Assembly: GCA_016786615.1 (NCBI GenBank)
Contig: JAEUVX010000015.1
Span: 124,001 to 188,000 of the forward strand
Direction of reading: 5' to 3'
DNA length: 64,000 nt
Origin: Flavipsychrobacter sp.
Lineage (GTDB): Bacteria > Bacteroidota > Bacteroidia > Chitinophagales > Chitinophagaceae
The notes under the pieces are model-generated. The model had not been told where the DNA came from, ran no database searches, and was given only the letters and a program-made list of their open reading frames with translations. Position numbers and translations under genes: made by a program. Of this stretch, positions 17,488 through 25,728 are shown piece by piece; position 1 is the stretch's first letter; every line of letters begins with the position of its first letter.

Positions 17488-17644
17488 TGCCTATTATTTT
17501 TTCTATAATTATTGAGAATTGGAGGAGGATAGTTCCGAGAAGGCGGGTTAAGAAGATTACTAGATAACATAATGCTAATAACCCAGCCTTCACGAACTTC
17601 CATAGAACACTAAACATCCCACCGCCACTTGATGAATGTCCCAT
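17480..17644 (-). CDS. 54-residue membrane protein, probable anchor for the coupling ATPase
   Basis: From the ATG at 17644 the reverse strand encodes 54 residues, MGHSSSGGGMFSVLWKFVKA followed by a single long hydrophobic helix (about residues 20-48) and a short tail ending IIGNG. Its last codons overlap the start of the coupling ATPase gene by eight bases, and it begins six bases after the next gene upstream. The tight packing and the missing membrane domain of the ATPase suggest that the two act together. I do not know a named family. Confidence 0.65.
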   Translation of the reverse strand: MGHSSSGGGMFSVLWKFVKAGLLALCYLVIFLTRLLGTILLQFSIIIEKIIGNG

Positions 17645-17650
17645 GTGGAA

Positions 17651-18508
17651 TCATTTTAATTGTTCAAATTGTACATAGCCTCTATATTTCATAAAAACAT
17701 TTTTACCCATGACTGTAATCATTGCTGTAATTTGTTCTTCTGGTATAAGGATAAAAATGTCGACTGGTGCACTTGTGCATTCTGTATAGTATGTATCAAT
17801 CTTTTCAATTAGCATCGGTACCTTTTTAGTATAATCTCGTGTGAAGGAATCTAAGTCGGATTTATCCTTTTGCACATTTCTAACCAACTTACTGCGTTTC
17901 ATCCTATAGCTGAGATAGCCAAACATGTATACGATGTCTGTAGCATGTCGTATTAGCCATAAATGAAGCATGACACTAGAGATGAGCAGCCCTATTTGCC
18001 AGAAAATATCATAGTTGGAAGATGGAATTTTCATCGTATAGACTATAGCTAATGTCGATAACCCGATAAGAAGAACAATAACGAAGTAGGGTAAGTACTT
18101 ATGTATTGTGTTCATAAATGCCCCATACCTTAATTGCCGTGAGGAAATGGAAGTAAAATAGCTTACACCTATTTCAATAAAAACCAGTACAGAAGGAAGA
18201 ATGTATTTAAATGCATTCGGTATACCCAATGAGCAAAGTATCAGCATCGCATGGTATAGAGTTGCATAATCGAAAATCATTGTAATGCCTACAATCCCTA
18301 TACGCAGAAACATGTTAAAGTGCTCCATTGCATCTTGTCGAATTGCACAATAATCCTCATTAGCTAAATCATATTGATTTAGAGTTGTATTAGAGGCTGT
18401 CAATCGGCTTTTCGCGAGTAAGCCACCTATATATTTATCAGATAGCCAGGAAATATCATTTTTAATGTCTTCAAAGAGTGACCTGATGGCATAAGAAGTC
18501 TTTTTCAT
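17651..18508 (-). CDS. Multi-span membrane protein, unknown
   Basis: The 285-residue protein from the ATG at 18508 has a cytoplasmic first 80 residues, about five hydrophobic segments between residues 80 and 210 (for example YFVIVLLIGLSTLAIVYTM) and a soluble C-terminal domain of about 75 residues. I do not recognise it. It sits in a tight reverse-strand run with the mobilisation genes and starts 7 bp after the VWA-like gene, which suggests a role in transfer, perhaps as an accessory membrane component. Confidence 0.6.
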   Translation of the reverse strand: MKKTSYAIRSLFEDIKNDISWLSDKYIGGLLAKSRLTASNTTLNQYDLANEDYCAIRQDAMEHFNMFLRIGIVGITMIFDYATLYHAMLILCSLGIPNAFKYILPSVLVFIEIGVSYFTSISSRQLRYGAFMNTIHKYLPYFVIVLLIGLSTLAIVYTMKIPSSNYDIFWQIGLLISSVMLHLWLIRHATDIVYMFGYLSYRMKRSKLVRNVQKDKSDLDSFTRDYTKKVPMLIEKIDTYYTECTSAPVDIFILIPEEQITAMITVMGKNVFMKYRGYVQFEQLK

Positions 18509-18515
18509 ACAGTAG

Positions 18516-19271
18516 TTATTTAGTGAGAATGAAAGAAATTGCTTGTTCAATTGATTGGAATTTGTGCGTTACTAGACTATCAATGGAAGTTTTTTCAAAC
18601 TTGTTTGCATTTACTAGAATTACAGTTGCCTTATTGATTAGATGTAGACCCGACGGTGCTTCTGAATCTCGCCCGTCAGAATTGAGTATGCAGACATTAT
18701 TAAATTTGTCGGCTGATGAATAGTTAAAGGTCTTGTCTGCGATTGCTAAGGCAGTTTCAATATCTGTACCAGAACGTAAAGCAGAATTACCCTCTAGAGC
18801 CAGGTACTTATTTATTCTTGCTGTGAATTTGGTAATAGCAGTCCTGCGGTTTATACAATACAATTGACTATCGGCTTTGTACTTATTTATAGCTTCTCGA
18901 TATTCTGTACTGATTCCTTCGCGCTGGGTGATTTCGAATTTCAATAGTTCAGGAACTATCGGCTTTGCAAGTGTCCAAGCAGGCAAATAAAGCGGTACTA
19001 ATTGTCTTGCAGATGTTTTGGCAATTATTCCAAAATCCAATTCAATGTTCCGGTCATATGCCTGGTAAAGTTGAACAAACGTTGAATCTTCAATTTTTTG
19101 TACCCCCTTTCCCTTGGTACTATTTGAGATGTCATGAAAGAAGACAAGCCGTAAAGGAGGACGCATCGTCTTGTTGGCTTCATATTCGACTTTGTACTGA
19201 TTTGCTTTATTTACTGGAATAAGGAAGTAGCCCAATGCTACGATTGTGATGAGAATTACTGCTTTTTGCAT
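18516..19271 (-). CDS. VWA-like domain protein with N-terminal membrane anchor
   Basis: This 251-residue protein has one N-terminal hydrophobic segment (AVILITIVALGYFLIPV). The rest resembles a von Willebrand A domain: a MIDAS-like start RLVFFHDISNSTKGKG (DxSxS), a Thr in SGTDIETAL and an Asp in NSDGRDS. VWA domains bind protein partners through a metal ion. It is the first gene of the mobilisation-linked operon, so a role at the cell surface during transfer is possible. Function is inferred; the ATG at 19271 gives a proper anchor. Confidence 0.65.
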   Translation of the reverse strand: MQKAVILITIVALGYFLIPVNKANQYKVEYEANKTMRPPLRLVFFHDISNSTKGKGVQKIEDSTFVQLYQAYDRNIELDFGIIAKTSARQLVPLYLPAWTLAKPIVPELLKFEITQREGISTEYREAINKYKADSQLYCINRRTAITKFTARINKYLALEGNSALRSGTDIETALAIADKTFNYSSADKFNNVCILNSDGRDSEAPSGLHLINKATVILVNANKFEKTSIDSLVTHKFQSIEQAISFILTK

Positions 19272-19362
19272 TTTGTAGATCATTTAGATTGTTAACAATG
19301 ACCTACAGAAAAGCCCAGTATGTAGCTTGCAACTTACATTATAATATGATATAATATATTTA

Positions 19363-19451
19363 ATGCTCTTTGGTTCGTCAAAACCTCAGAAGCTACACCT
19401 CGGACCTATTTCCGTAGGTGGCCACGAGCACAATGTTGTTCGTGGTTTTTT
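19363..19451 (+). ncRNA. Candidate small RNA: two hairpins and a T-tract
   Basis: In the 330-bp gap between divergent genes, a hairpin CACCTCGGA...TCCGTAGGTG (19396-19420, one bulge) is followed directly by CCACGA...TCGTGG (19422-19445) and six T. An AT-rich stretch resembling a promoter precedes it. The arrangement fits a short RNA of about 90 bases ending at an intrinsic terminator; it could also be a leader of the downstream gene. The 5' end is a guess. Confidence 0.45.
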
Positions 19452-19603
19452 GTGCGTGACCAAGTGCAATATGAAACATCATTACTCGAAAAACCTTCTA
19501 GTAAGCGTTTCATTTTTCCATTATTGCGGTTTCATTTTTCCAATAAGTAAATTCTGCTACTTTTACAGTATTCGATTATTACATTTACTTGTAATTCAAT
19601 TGT

Positions 19604-20611
19604 ATGGAACCCCGTAGACGTGAATACAACAGGGATGAAATATCCGCAATTAAAGCCCAAATAAGGTGGTACTACGAGACCTATTATCCCGATGAAAGGA
19701 TTGTCGCAACAGATATTTTTTTTACCGTTCTATCTAACGAAATAAATGACTTCAGTAAAACCCCGGAAGCTGACAAAGATGCTGTATCCTCTCTATATAT
19801 ACGGAATTTACTCAATGATTATGTAACTCCTGAAAAGAGAGCGATAAAAAGAATGGATGCCATAGTTAATTACCTTGATTGGCTACAGGCAAACCCAACT
19901 GAAAAGAAAGTTCATACTAATCGTAAAAAAGTAATTAAGAACGATATTCCAATTCCTCAACCAAATAACGAAGAAATACCCCAACCACCAGCCAAGCCCC
20001 AAAGGGGGTTAATATACGTACTGAGTTTTGTCCTTTTACTTATTGTTGCTTTTATTGCGTTTAAAGGAAAAAATGAAAGTACCAGTAATGAGCCCATTTC
20101 ACCCGGGACTGATGATACCTCAAGTGTAAATCCCTTAGATTCTACTCAAATTGCTAAAAGGCAGAAAGCGACAAATTTATTAGCTAGTGTCCTAGAACAT
20201 ACATATAGTGCTTATCGTCATGATAGTCTATCAATTTATGATTGTCTTGCCTTGGGAGCAGATGTCAATGCTCAAGCAAGAAATGGCCGAACAATACTTC
20301 ATGTCGCAGCAATGTTGAATGATACAACTTTGGCAAAGATCGCTTTAAAGGATTCGTCAGTTAACGTTAATATCATTGACAACATGTTTCATGTTCCGCC
20401 TATATGGTATGCGGCAAGATTCAATTCATTAAACGTGGCGAAGTTGCTATTAAATCATGGAAATAACCTTTTAAATGTCCCGGGAAACGGGAAAAATACC
20501 TGGAATGCTACTGCACTTGATGTTGCAACTGATACCGCAATGATTAGGTTGCTTTCTAATCACGGAGCACTTACAGCTAAACAGTTGTCTATACCGTCCG
20601 ATGGGCAATAA
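19604..20611 (+). CDS. Ankyrin-repeat membrane protein
   Basis: The 335-residue protein has a helical N-terminal domain (about 1-95), a Pro-rich linker, one transmembrane helix (about 136-153, LIYVLSFVLLLIVAFIAF) and a C-terminal domain with ankyrin-like repeats: CLALGADVNAQARNGRTILH, YAARFNSLNVAKLLLNHG and ALDVATDTAMIRLLSNHGA. The ankyrin part should lie outside the inner membrane and bind other proteins. No family function is known to me. It is separate from the transfer operon and may be cargo. Confidence 0.7.
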   Translation: MEPRRREYNRDEISAIKAQIRWYYETYYPDERIVATDIFFTVLSNEINDFSKTPEADKDAVSSLYIRNLLNDYVTPEKRAIKRMDAIVNYLDWLQANPTEKKVHTNRKKVIKNDIPIPQPNNEEIPQPPAKPQRGLIYVLSFVLLLIVAFIAFKGKNESTSNEPISPGTDDTSSVNPLDSTQIAKRQKATNLLASVLEHTYSAYRHDSLSIYDCLALGADVNAQARNGRTILHVAAMLNDTTLAKIALKDSSVNVNIIDNMFHVPPIWYAARFNSLNVAKLLLNHGNNLLNVPGNGKNTWNATALDVATDTAMIRLLSNHGALTAKQLSIPSDGQ

Positions 20612-20764
20612 TAATCGGCAACTTAGCACACTTTTCAATCTCAAACCTCGGAAACCCAGGAAGACATCGATTTGCAGGGCTTAACTTGTAACCTGCATAG
20701 TTTTTAACGCTTATTATTCTATTTTTACCGTATATGAACTGAGTTATATCTTCATTTTACACTA

Positions 20765-21763
20765 ATGAAAAAGCCTACTCATCAGAAATTTATAGAAAAT
20801 GCCGGTTGGGTTTTTTGTGCGATTTTAGCAGTAGGCGGACTACTAGATAGCATAAGCAATGCAATAAATTTAATCAATATTAAGGTTGCAATTATTGCAA
20901 CTGTTCTAATAACAATAGGTTTTTCTATTCTCAATATAATAATTAAAGAACGTAAAATAAATTGGGTATCTAATGACGGAAAAGAATTTGTAATCACGAA
21001 AATTGGAAAGAAAATCACTTGGTCAATTTCAGGGGTAGTGCTGCTGATTTGGCTACCCATAGTGCTTAACACATTTACTCTAAACAAAAAAAACAGTGCA
21101 CCTAAACAGCCCAAATCAAAAGAGCCTGAGAATGCAAAGCCTGTATTCGAGAAAAAGAGTAAATCATATAATGTTCTTGTTCTTCCATTTTATAAAGAAT
21201 GTGAGTTCAATGGAATTTCATACGATATCGGTGCAGTCATTTGTAAACGGCTAAGAACTTTAAATCAATTGGATTCGCTTAATATATCTGTAGAGTTTTT
21301 GGATGATTCAATACAACTCAAGAGTATTGGTTATAAATATGCTGAAAAAATTATGCAGTACCATAATGCGGACCTAATTATCTATGGTACTTATTCTTTA
21401 AAGGAATGCGAGGGCGATGGACACAATAAAATATGTTTTAATTATGTCAGCAATATTGCTAAAGATGTAATCATCAAATCCTCTAATGTAGAATACGACA
21501 TGAAAAGTTTTTCAGGAATTAACGATTTGAGGAAAGGAAAAGGACAAGAGGAAATTGATGGAATAATATATCAAATAACAGCTTGGTCATATTTCCATCA
21601 CAACAAATTTGTTTCAGCAATTCAAACCTTAAAAAAAGTCCCTGATTATGAAAGTAATTTTGACGTCCTCGAAACCATTTCTTTGATTTATTCTGCGGCA
21701 CAAGAAGTCGATTCAGCATTTAAAATATTATTGAGGTTGTATAAATGTATGTCGTCAAGCTAA
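20765..21763 (+). pseudogene. 5' fragment of a membrane TPR protein, beside an IS3 copy
   Basis: The 332-residue open frame has two to three N-terminal membrane helices (residues 13-60 and 88-106), a domain that resembles FlgO/TolB-like proteins (YNVLVLPFYKECEFNG, ICKRLRTLNQ, ADLIIYGTYSL), and the first TPR-like repeat near the end (ITAWSYFHHNKFVSAIQTL). It stops in mid repeat just before the IS3 copy. A separate TPR region resumes on the other side at about 23230 in the same orientation. The most likely history is one gene broken by the IS, with some bases lost or gained at the junction because simple removal does not restore one frame. Confidence 0.65.
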
Positions 21764-21804
21764 AGTTCACTAATGCTTAGATAGTATTTCTTGATTTTTT
21801 AAAG

Positions 21805-22809
21805 TTAAATAAAAGTTTTTCTGTTTTCAGGTGATAGGTTTCTTTTCTGTTGCAAGTATCTGTTTCTTCTTCGTTCAAAAGTCATTTGTTTAATGCGTTC
21901 TCTTTCCTTCAGTATGGCATCACCTCTTCCATAGTACACATCAGCCGGTGTCAGATTGTTGAGTGATTCGTGATAACGCTGATGATTGTAATAATGAACA
22001 AACTGCTTTAATGCATCCTTTAGTTGTTCCGGGCAATAATAGTTATCCAGTTTGACCACATTTTTCATCGAACGATGATAGCGTTCTATTTTCCCTTGTG
22101 TCTGCGGATGCATTGGCCTGCCGTGTACCTGACTGATACCTTGCTTTTGCAGATACTCTTTGAGTTCAGATGATATATAACAGGCTCCATTGTCTGACAA
22201 TAACCTTGGTTTCTGTTTACTGGCCAGTTTAGCTTCCTTAATGGCTGTCGCTACAGTGCGTTGCACATCTTCTGCTTTCATGCTCTCACAAAGCTCCCAA
22301 TGCACAATAAAACGGCTGTAATCATCAAGTATGGTACTGAGGTAATACCATCCCCATCCCAGTATCTTGAAGTAGGTAAAGTCTGTTTGCCATAGCTGGT
22401 GTACAAAAGCTGTTTTATTACTGAACTCGTCCGATGCCGCAAGTAAAATATGTGCAGGTGAACTAATCAGGCCTTTTGCTTTCAATATCCGGTAAACACT
22501 GGACTCTGATATAAACACCTGCTGTTCATCAGTAAGCTTACATGAAAGCTCTCTTGATGAAAGTTGCGGATGATCTAATGCCAACTCTGCTACCAGGTTT
22601 TTCTGTTCCTGTGGGATGGTATTCCACTGCTGCCTGTTCCTCCTTGCAGAAGGCTGTAGTCCATCAATACCCTTGTCAGCATAGGCTTTATACCAGTTGT
22701 AAAAAGTACGCTTATGGATACCTAACTCCCGCAAGGTTCTGTTAACGCCTAAATCGGAGTTGTCTACCAGGTGAATAATCTCCTGTTTTTCTGATGCTGA
22801 TAACCTCAT
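21805..22809 (-). CDS. IS3-family transposase OrfB
   Basis: The 334-residue protein begins with an HTH (GVNRTLRELGIHKRTFYNWY) and has an rve integrase core with the DDE residues in WQTDFTYFK, LLSDNGACY and GKIERYHRS. The end (HYYNHQRYHESLNNLTPADV) is typical. It is probably made mainly as an OrfAB fusion: a run of eight A at the end of orfA allows a -1 slip into an open frame that continues through this ATG without a stop. Confidence 0.92.
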   Translation of the reverse strand: MRLSASEKQEIIHLVDNSDLGVNRTLRELGIHKRTFYNWYKAYADKGIDGLQPSARRNRQQWNTIPQEQKNLVAELALDHPQLSSRELSCKLTDEQQVFISESSVYRILKAKGLISSPAHILLAASDEFSNKTAFVHQLWQTDFTYFKILGWGWYYLSTILDDYSRFIVHWELCESMKAEDVQRTVATAIKEAKLASKQKPRLLSDNGACYISSELKEYLQKQGISQVHGRPMHPQTQGKIERYHRSMKNVVKLDNYYCPEQLKDALKQFVHYYNHQRYHESLNNLTPADVYYGRGDAILKERERIKQMTFERRRNRYLQQKRNLSPENRKTFI

Positions 22810-22829
22810 GTATTTACCGTATTTAATGC

Positions 22830-23183
22830 TTAGTCCAGCATGGTCAAGCTTTTTTTTACGATATCATGTCGAAGCATCAGGTCTGCTACCATCTCCTTGA
22901 GCCGTTGGTTCTCTTTACGCAGGTCTGTGACTTCATCACTGGTGGCTTCTCTGGTAGTATCACCTGCAAGCCGCTTTTTACCTGCTTCCATAAATTCCTT
23001 GTTCCACTTATAGAACATGGACTGGGTAATAGTATACTTACGGCATATCTCCGCAGGTGATAGTTCGCCACGAAGGGCTTCCATGACAATCATAATTTTC
23101 TGTTCAGAGGAAAATAACCGTCTGGTCTTTCTACGGATGTCTTTGATGAAGTTCTCTGTAGATTGTTTTTTCTTCGCTTCCAT
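22830..23183 (-). CDS. IS3-family transposase OrfA
   Basis: The 117-residue protein from the ATG at 23183 has an IS3 HTH (RRLFSSEQKIMIVMEALRG, CRKYTITQSMFYKWNKEF) and a leucine-zipper-like helix (TDLRKENQRLKEMVADLML). The A-run at 22850-22857 (reverse strand GTAAAAAAAAGC) is a slippery site near its end. A -1 shift there gives KLDHAGLSIKYGKY and then enters orfB in frame, so the fusion transposase can be made. Confidence 0.88.
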   Translation of the reverse strand: MEAKKKQSTENFIKDIRRKTRRLFSSEQKIMIVMEALRGELSPAEICRKYTITQSMFYKWNKEFMEAGKKRLAGDTTREATSDEVTDLRKENQRLKEMVADLMLRHDIVKKSLTMLD

Positions 23184-23197
23184 ACATTTTGTTTTAA

Positions 23198-24235
23198 ATG
23201 TTAATAATGGAAACACTATCTAAAGTTAAGACCTTAATCGGTGAACATTATGATGAACCTTTACAGTATAAATTGGACTCTAATAGTGCTGATATTAATT
23301 CAGGTTTAGGTACCTCTTACATACAAAAAGGCATGGTCCTAAGAAATGGAAAGCCAAGTTTACAAAAGGACACAGGCAAAGCATTATATCATTTAACAAA
23401 AGCTATCTCACTTGATTCTTCGAATAGTCATTATTGGGCTAATTTAAGTTGTTACTACTATTACAGAGATAATATCTCAGCGGCATATTCCTCATCTTTG
23501 AAAGCACTTCAACTTGATTCTAGTATTGAACTAAATTGGCATGGAGTTGGAAGAATCTTCATGAATCTTGAGACCTATGAGCAAGCAATTCCATATTTCG
23601 AAAAGGCTGTTCAACTGAACCCAGATTTTACGCAATGCTATTTTGATTTGGCTTTTGCATATGAAGCACTCGATTTAATCCCCCAAGCTATTTACTATTA
23701 CAATATCGTTGCTAGAGAAGCCCCATCTTATTATGTAGTGTATACACGAATGGCAAACATTTACTTGAGATATGGTGAATATAAAGAGGCAAAATATTTT
23801 TTCAAAAAATCTTATGAAATAGACTCTAACAACCTGAGTAATATATCTAATATGGCAATAGTATCGGCCTATCTAAAGGATTTTACAACAGGAGATAAAT
23901 ATATAGGCAAACTAGAAAAATTAAATCTAACTAAGAATACCTTTATTTATAGACCATTGGGAGCATACTATTTGAAATCTAAGAATATAGAAAAGGCAAA
24001 GTACTGGTTACATAAGGCTCTGAGGATAGAATCACACAATCCTGAGATACCCTATTGTTTAGCTTCTGCTTACTCCATAGAGAAAAATAAGGCACAAGCT
24101 ATCAAGTATTTGATTCAAACCTCTAAGATGTCAAATGAAGTAGTCAATCACGCTAAAACCGATGTAAGTTTTCAATGGATGTGGGAAGATTCTGAGTTTA
24201 AAATGGCATTTTCAAGTTCTTCGAAATTAAGGTAA
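23198..24235 (+). pseudogene. 3' fragment of a TPR protein, beside an IS3 copy
   Basis: This open frame encodes about 335 residues of tetratricopeptide repeats, for example HYWANLSCYYYYRDNISAAY, NWHGVGRIFMNLETYEQAIP, CYFDLAFAYEALDLIPQAIY and RPLGAYYLKSKNIEKAKYWL. It starts inside or right at the IS end, so the first codons are not native. It is the likely continuation of the fragment at 20765-21763. It could still be translated from the IS-derived ATG, in which case a soluble TPR protein would result. Confidence 0.65.
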
Positions 24236-24277
24236 AAAGGTATTCATTCCGACAGGCAGGCAAATAGAACGCCAAAC

Positions 24278-24310
24278 TACTACATACACTTTTTCAAAGA
24301 GTATGTAGTA
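24278..24310. terminator. Hairpin after the TPR fragment
   Basis: A perfect 10-bp stem TACTACATAC...GTATGTAGTA with an inner CTTT/AAAG pair lies 43 bases after the stop codon. There is no long T-run, so termination strength is uncertain. Confidence 0.6.
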
Positions 24311-24500
24311 CCCTTACCTCCGGGCGGGTAAAGTTTGTCATTCTTTTTGCTTTCTGCCTATCTCCATTCATTGCAGCTACTCTGTCCGGTAAAACACTTC
24401 ACTCATGAGCAAGCCTGCGTTTACTACATTCGCTTCAGTATTTCACAGTCCAATCGCTGCTTGTTGATGTGCTCGCCTGCGCTACCAATGTCTGCGTTAC

Positions 24501-24551
24501 GGATTTTTGCTGCCACCCGCTACCGCTTATTTGCATGCCACGCAAAAATCC
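24501..24551. repeat. Inverted repeat in the non-coding stretch
   Basis: GGATTTTTGC and GCAAAAATCC form a perfect 10-bp stem around a 31-base loop that carries two direct TGCCAC copies next to the stem arms. Confidence 0.7.
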
Positions 24552-24687
24552 TGCACTGTGCGCCCTGGCATTAACATGCTGCTACAGGTCGCCCCATCCA
24601 TTGGAACTCGCGCACTTCATTCACCACAAGGGATTCATTCCGTTTTGACGGCGAGCTTGTAACATTACAATGTTAGCTGTAGTAGGA

Positions 24688-25560
24688 TTAGTGTCCACCG
24701 CAAAATTGCTTGTTGTCAGGAAAGCACCAATGAGGAATATTTAATTCAATATTTTGTCTCAGCTCTATTTCGTCTTGATAGGTCAGAGCCATTGGATCGT
24801 ATATTACATCGATTTTTGCCTCCATAACATAAAAATCACCGAAAAGACTATCACATTTATAGCACCCAAAAGATACATAAGGTTTGTTTACTGTCTTGCT
24901 AAATCTTTCTTTGATTACTCCAAGTTTTAAATTCAAGTCCTTTCTGGTTTCAATAAACCTTTCTGCTAAAGCTATTATTTCGGGGCTATACTCAATACTG
25001 TTGGATTCCCAAAGAGCCTCTTCTGGTTTTATCTTTGCGTTACAAGAAGAATAGAATGGTGTCTCAACATAAAAAAGATGGTTTAATTCACCACATTTCC
25101 AACATACCATTTCGTAGAAGACAAGTTTGACCGTTTGCATCGAATTAGTCCTTGCAACGTCTTTGAATTGAATACTATTTGAAATGAAATTCTCAAGAAA
25201 CATGCGTAAATCAATCTTTCTTCGGTCACCTAGATTCACCATTAAATCCGACCCCTCATTGTCTTCTACATAGAATACCGGTAAGTCAGGTCTCTCTTTA
25301 AGTAATTTTGGAATTGGGTGTTCAAATAGCCAACAACCAAGAATTCCGTCCCTGATATATTTGGATTGTCTCTCCAAAGTTTTCGAGAGTGATTGAGGGC
25401 TTAATTGTATCTCAAATGCAATAGGTCTTTCATTATTTGGAATAAAAACATCTGCCCTCCAACCTTGACCCTTATGCTCTTGTTTTGCTGTAATTCCTAA
25501 TGCTTGGCAAGTAGAAACTATTTGCATTTGAATTCTGTCATGCTTTCTAATGTTTTCCAT
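24688..25560 (-). CDS. CoiA-like competence / nuclease-fold protein
   Basis: The 290-residue protein matches CoiA-type proteins at the N-terminus: WRADVFIPNNERPIAFEIQL carries the D...ExQ pattern of a PD-(D/E)xK-like fold, followed by LSKTLERQSKYIRDGILGCW. The C-terminal half has two Cys pairs (MVCWKCGELNH and FGCYKCDSLFG) that may bind zinc. CoiA proteins act in natural transformation after DNA uptake. It is divergent from the imuA operon, which may be relevant because both concern DNA processing. The assignment rests on the N-terminal part. Confidence 0.65.
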   Translation of the reverse strand: MENIRKHDRIQMQIVSTCQALGITAKQEHKGQGWRADVFIPNNERPIAFEIQLSPQSLSKTLERQSKYIRDGILGCWLFEHPIPKLLKERPDLPVFYVEDNEGSDLMVNLGDRRKIDLRMFLENFISNSIQFKDVARTNSMQTVKLVFYEMVCWKCGELNHLFYVETPFYSSCNAKIKPEEALWESNSIEYSPEIIALAERFIETRKDLNLKLGVIKERFSKTVNKPYVSFGCYKCDSLFGDFYVMEAKIDVIYDPMALTYQDEIELRQNIELNIPHWCFPDNKQFCGGH

Positions 25561-25660
25561 GTCATGCTGAGATATTTAGGTTATTCAAAAATATATGTAG
25601 ATAAAATAAATAATTACTGATTTCTAAGGTTTTAAGCGTGAATTTAATGAAAATTGAACA

Positions 25661-25702
25661 TTTGTACAATATTAGCATTGATTATTTATATTTTTGTACA
25701 AA
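25661..25702 (+). promoter_or_regulatory. Promoter of imuA with paired TTGTACAA operators
   Basis: TTTGTACAA at 25661-25669 and TTTGTACAAA at 25693-25702 are palindromes 32 bp apart, about three helix turns. A TAnnTTTG-like -7 element, TATTTTTG at 25689-25696, overlaps the second. The arrangement suits a dimeric repressor that blocks the promoter. Which protein binds is unknown; a LexA-like regulator would fit the mutagenesis genes downstream. Confidence 0.55.
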
Positions 25703-25728
25703 CAAACAGTACCAAACCCGTGGAATCA

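Larger units (their letters stand above)
21777..23223 (-). mobile_element. IS3-family insertion sequence
   Basis: The element is about 1.45 kb and has imperfect inverted ends TTAGATAGTATTTC (21777-21790) and GAAACACTATCTAA (23210-23223). It encodes OrfA and OrfB on the reverse strand. An exact target duplication is not clear; CTAAAGTT occurs on both sides (21760-21767 and 23220-23227) but overlaps the right end. The limits given may be off by several bases. Confidence 0.75.
24236..24687. other. Non-coding, structured, GC-richer stretch inside the element
   Basis: About 450 bp without a convincing gene. It holds a terminator hairpin (24278-24310), a 10-bp inverted repeat (24501-24551) and Cys/Gly-poor, unlikely reading frames on both strands. 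The base composition is visibly richer in GC than the AT-rich genes around it. It might be an oriT, an RNA gene or a remnant. Confidence 0.55.

Noticed and set aside
17412-17603. 63-codon reverse frame before the coupling ATPase
   Set aside because: The 54-residue frame at 17480-17644 has a natural membrane helix and correct overlaps; the other frame looks random.
21760-23227. CTAAAGTT on both sides of the IS as a target duplication
   Set aside because: The right copy overlaps the inverted end and the left copy is separated from it by nine bases; eight bases is also long for IS3. Probably chance.
24335-24574. 79-codon forward frame in the non-coding stretch
   Set aside because: Composition is Cys/His/Leu-rich without pattern and it crosses the inverted repeat; it looks like read-through of structured DNA.
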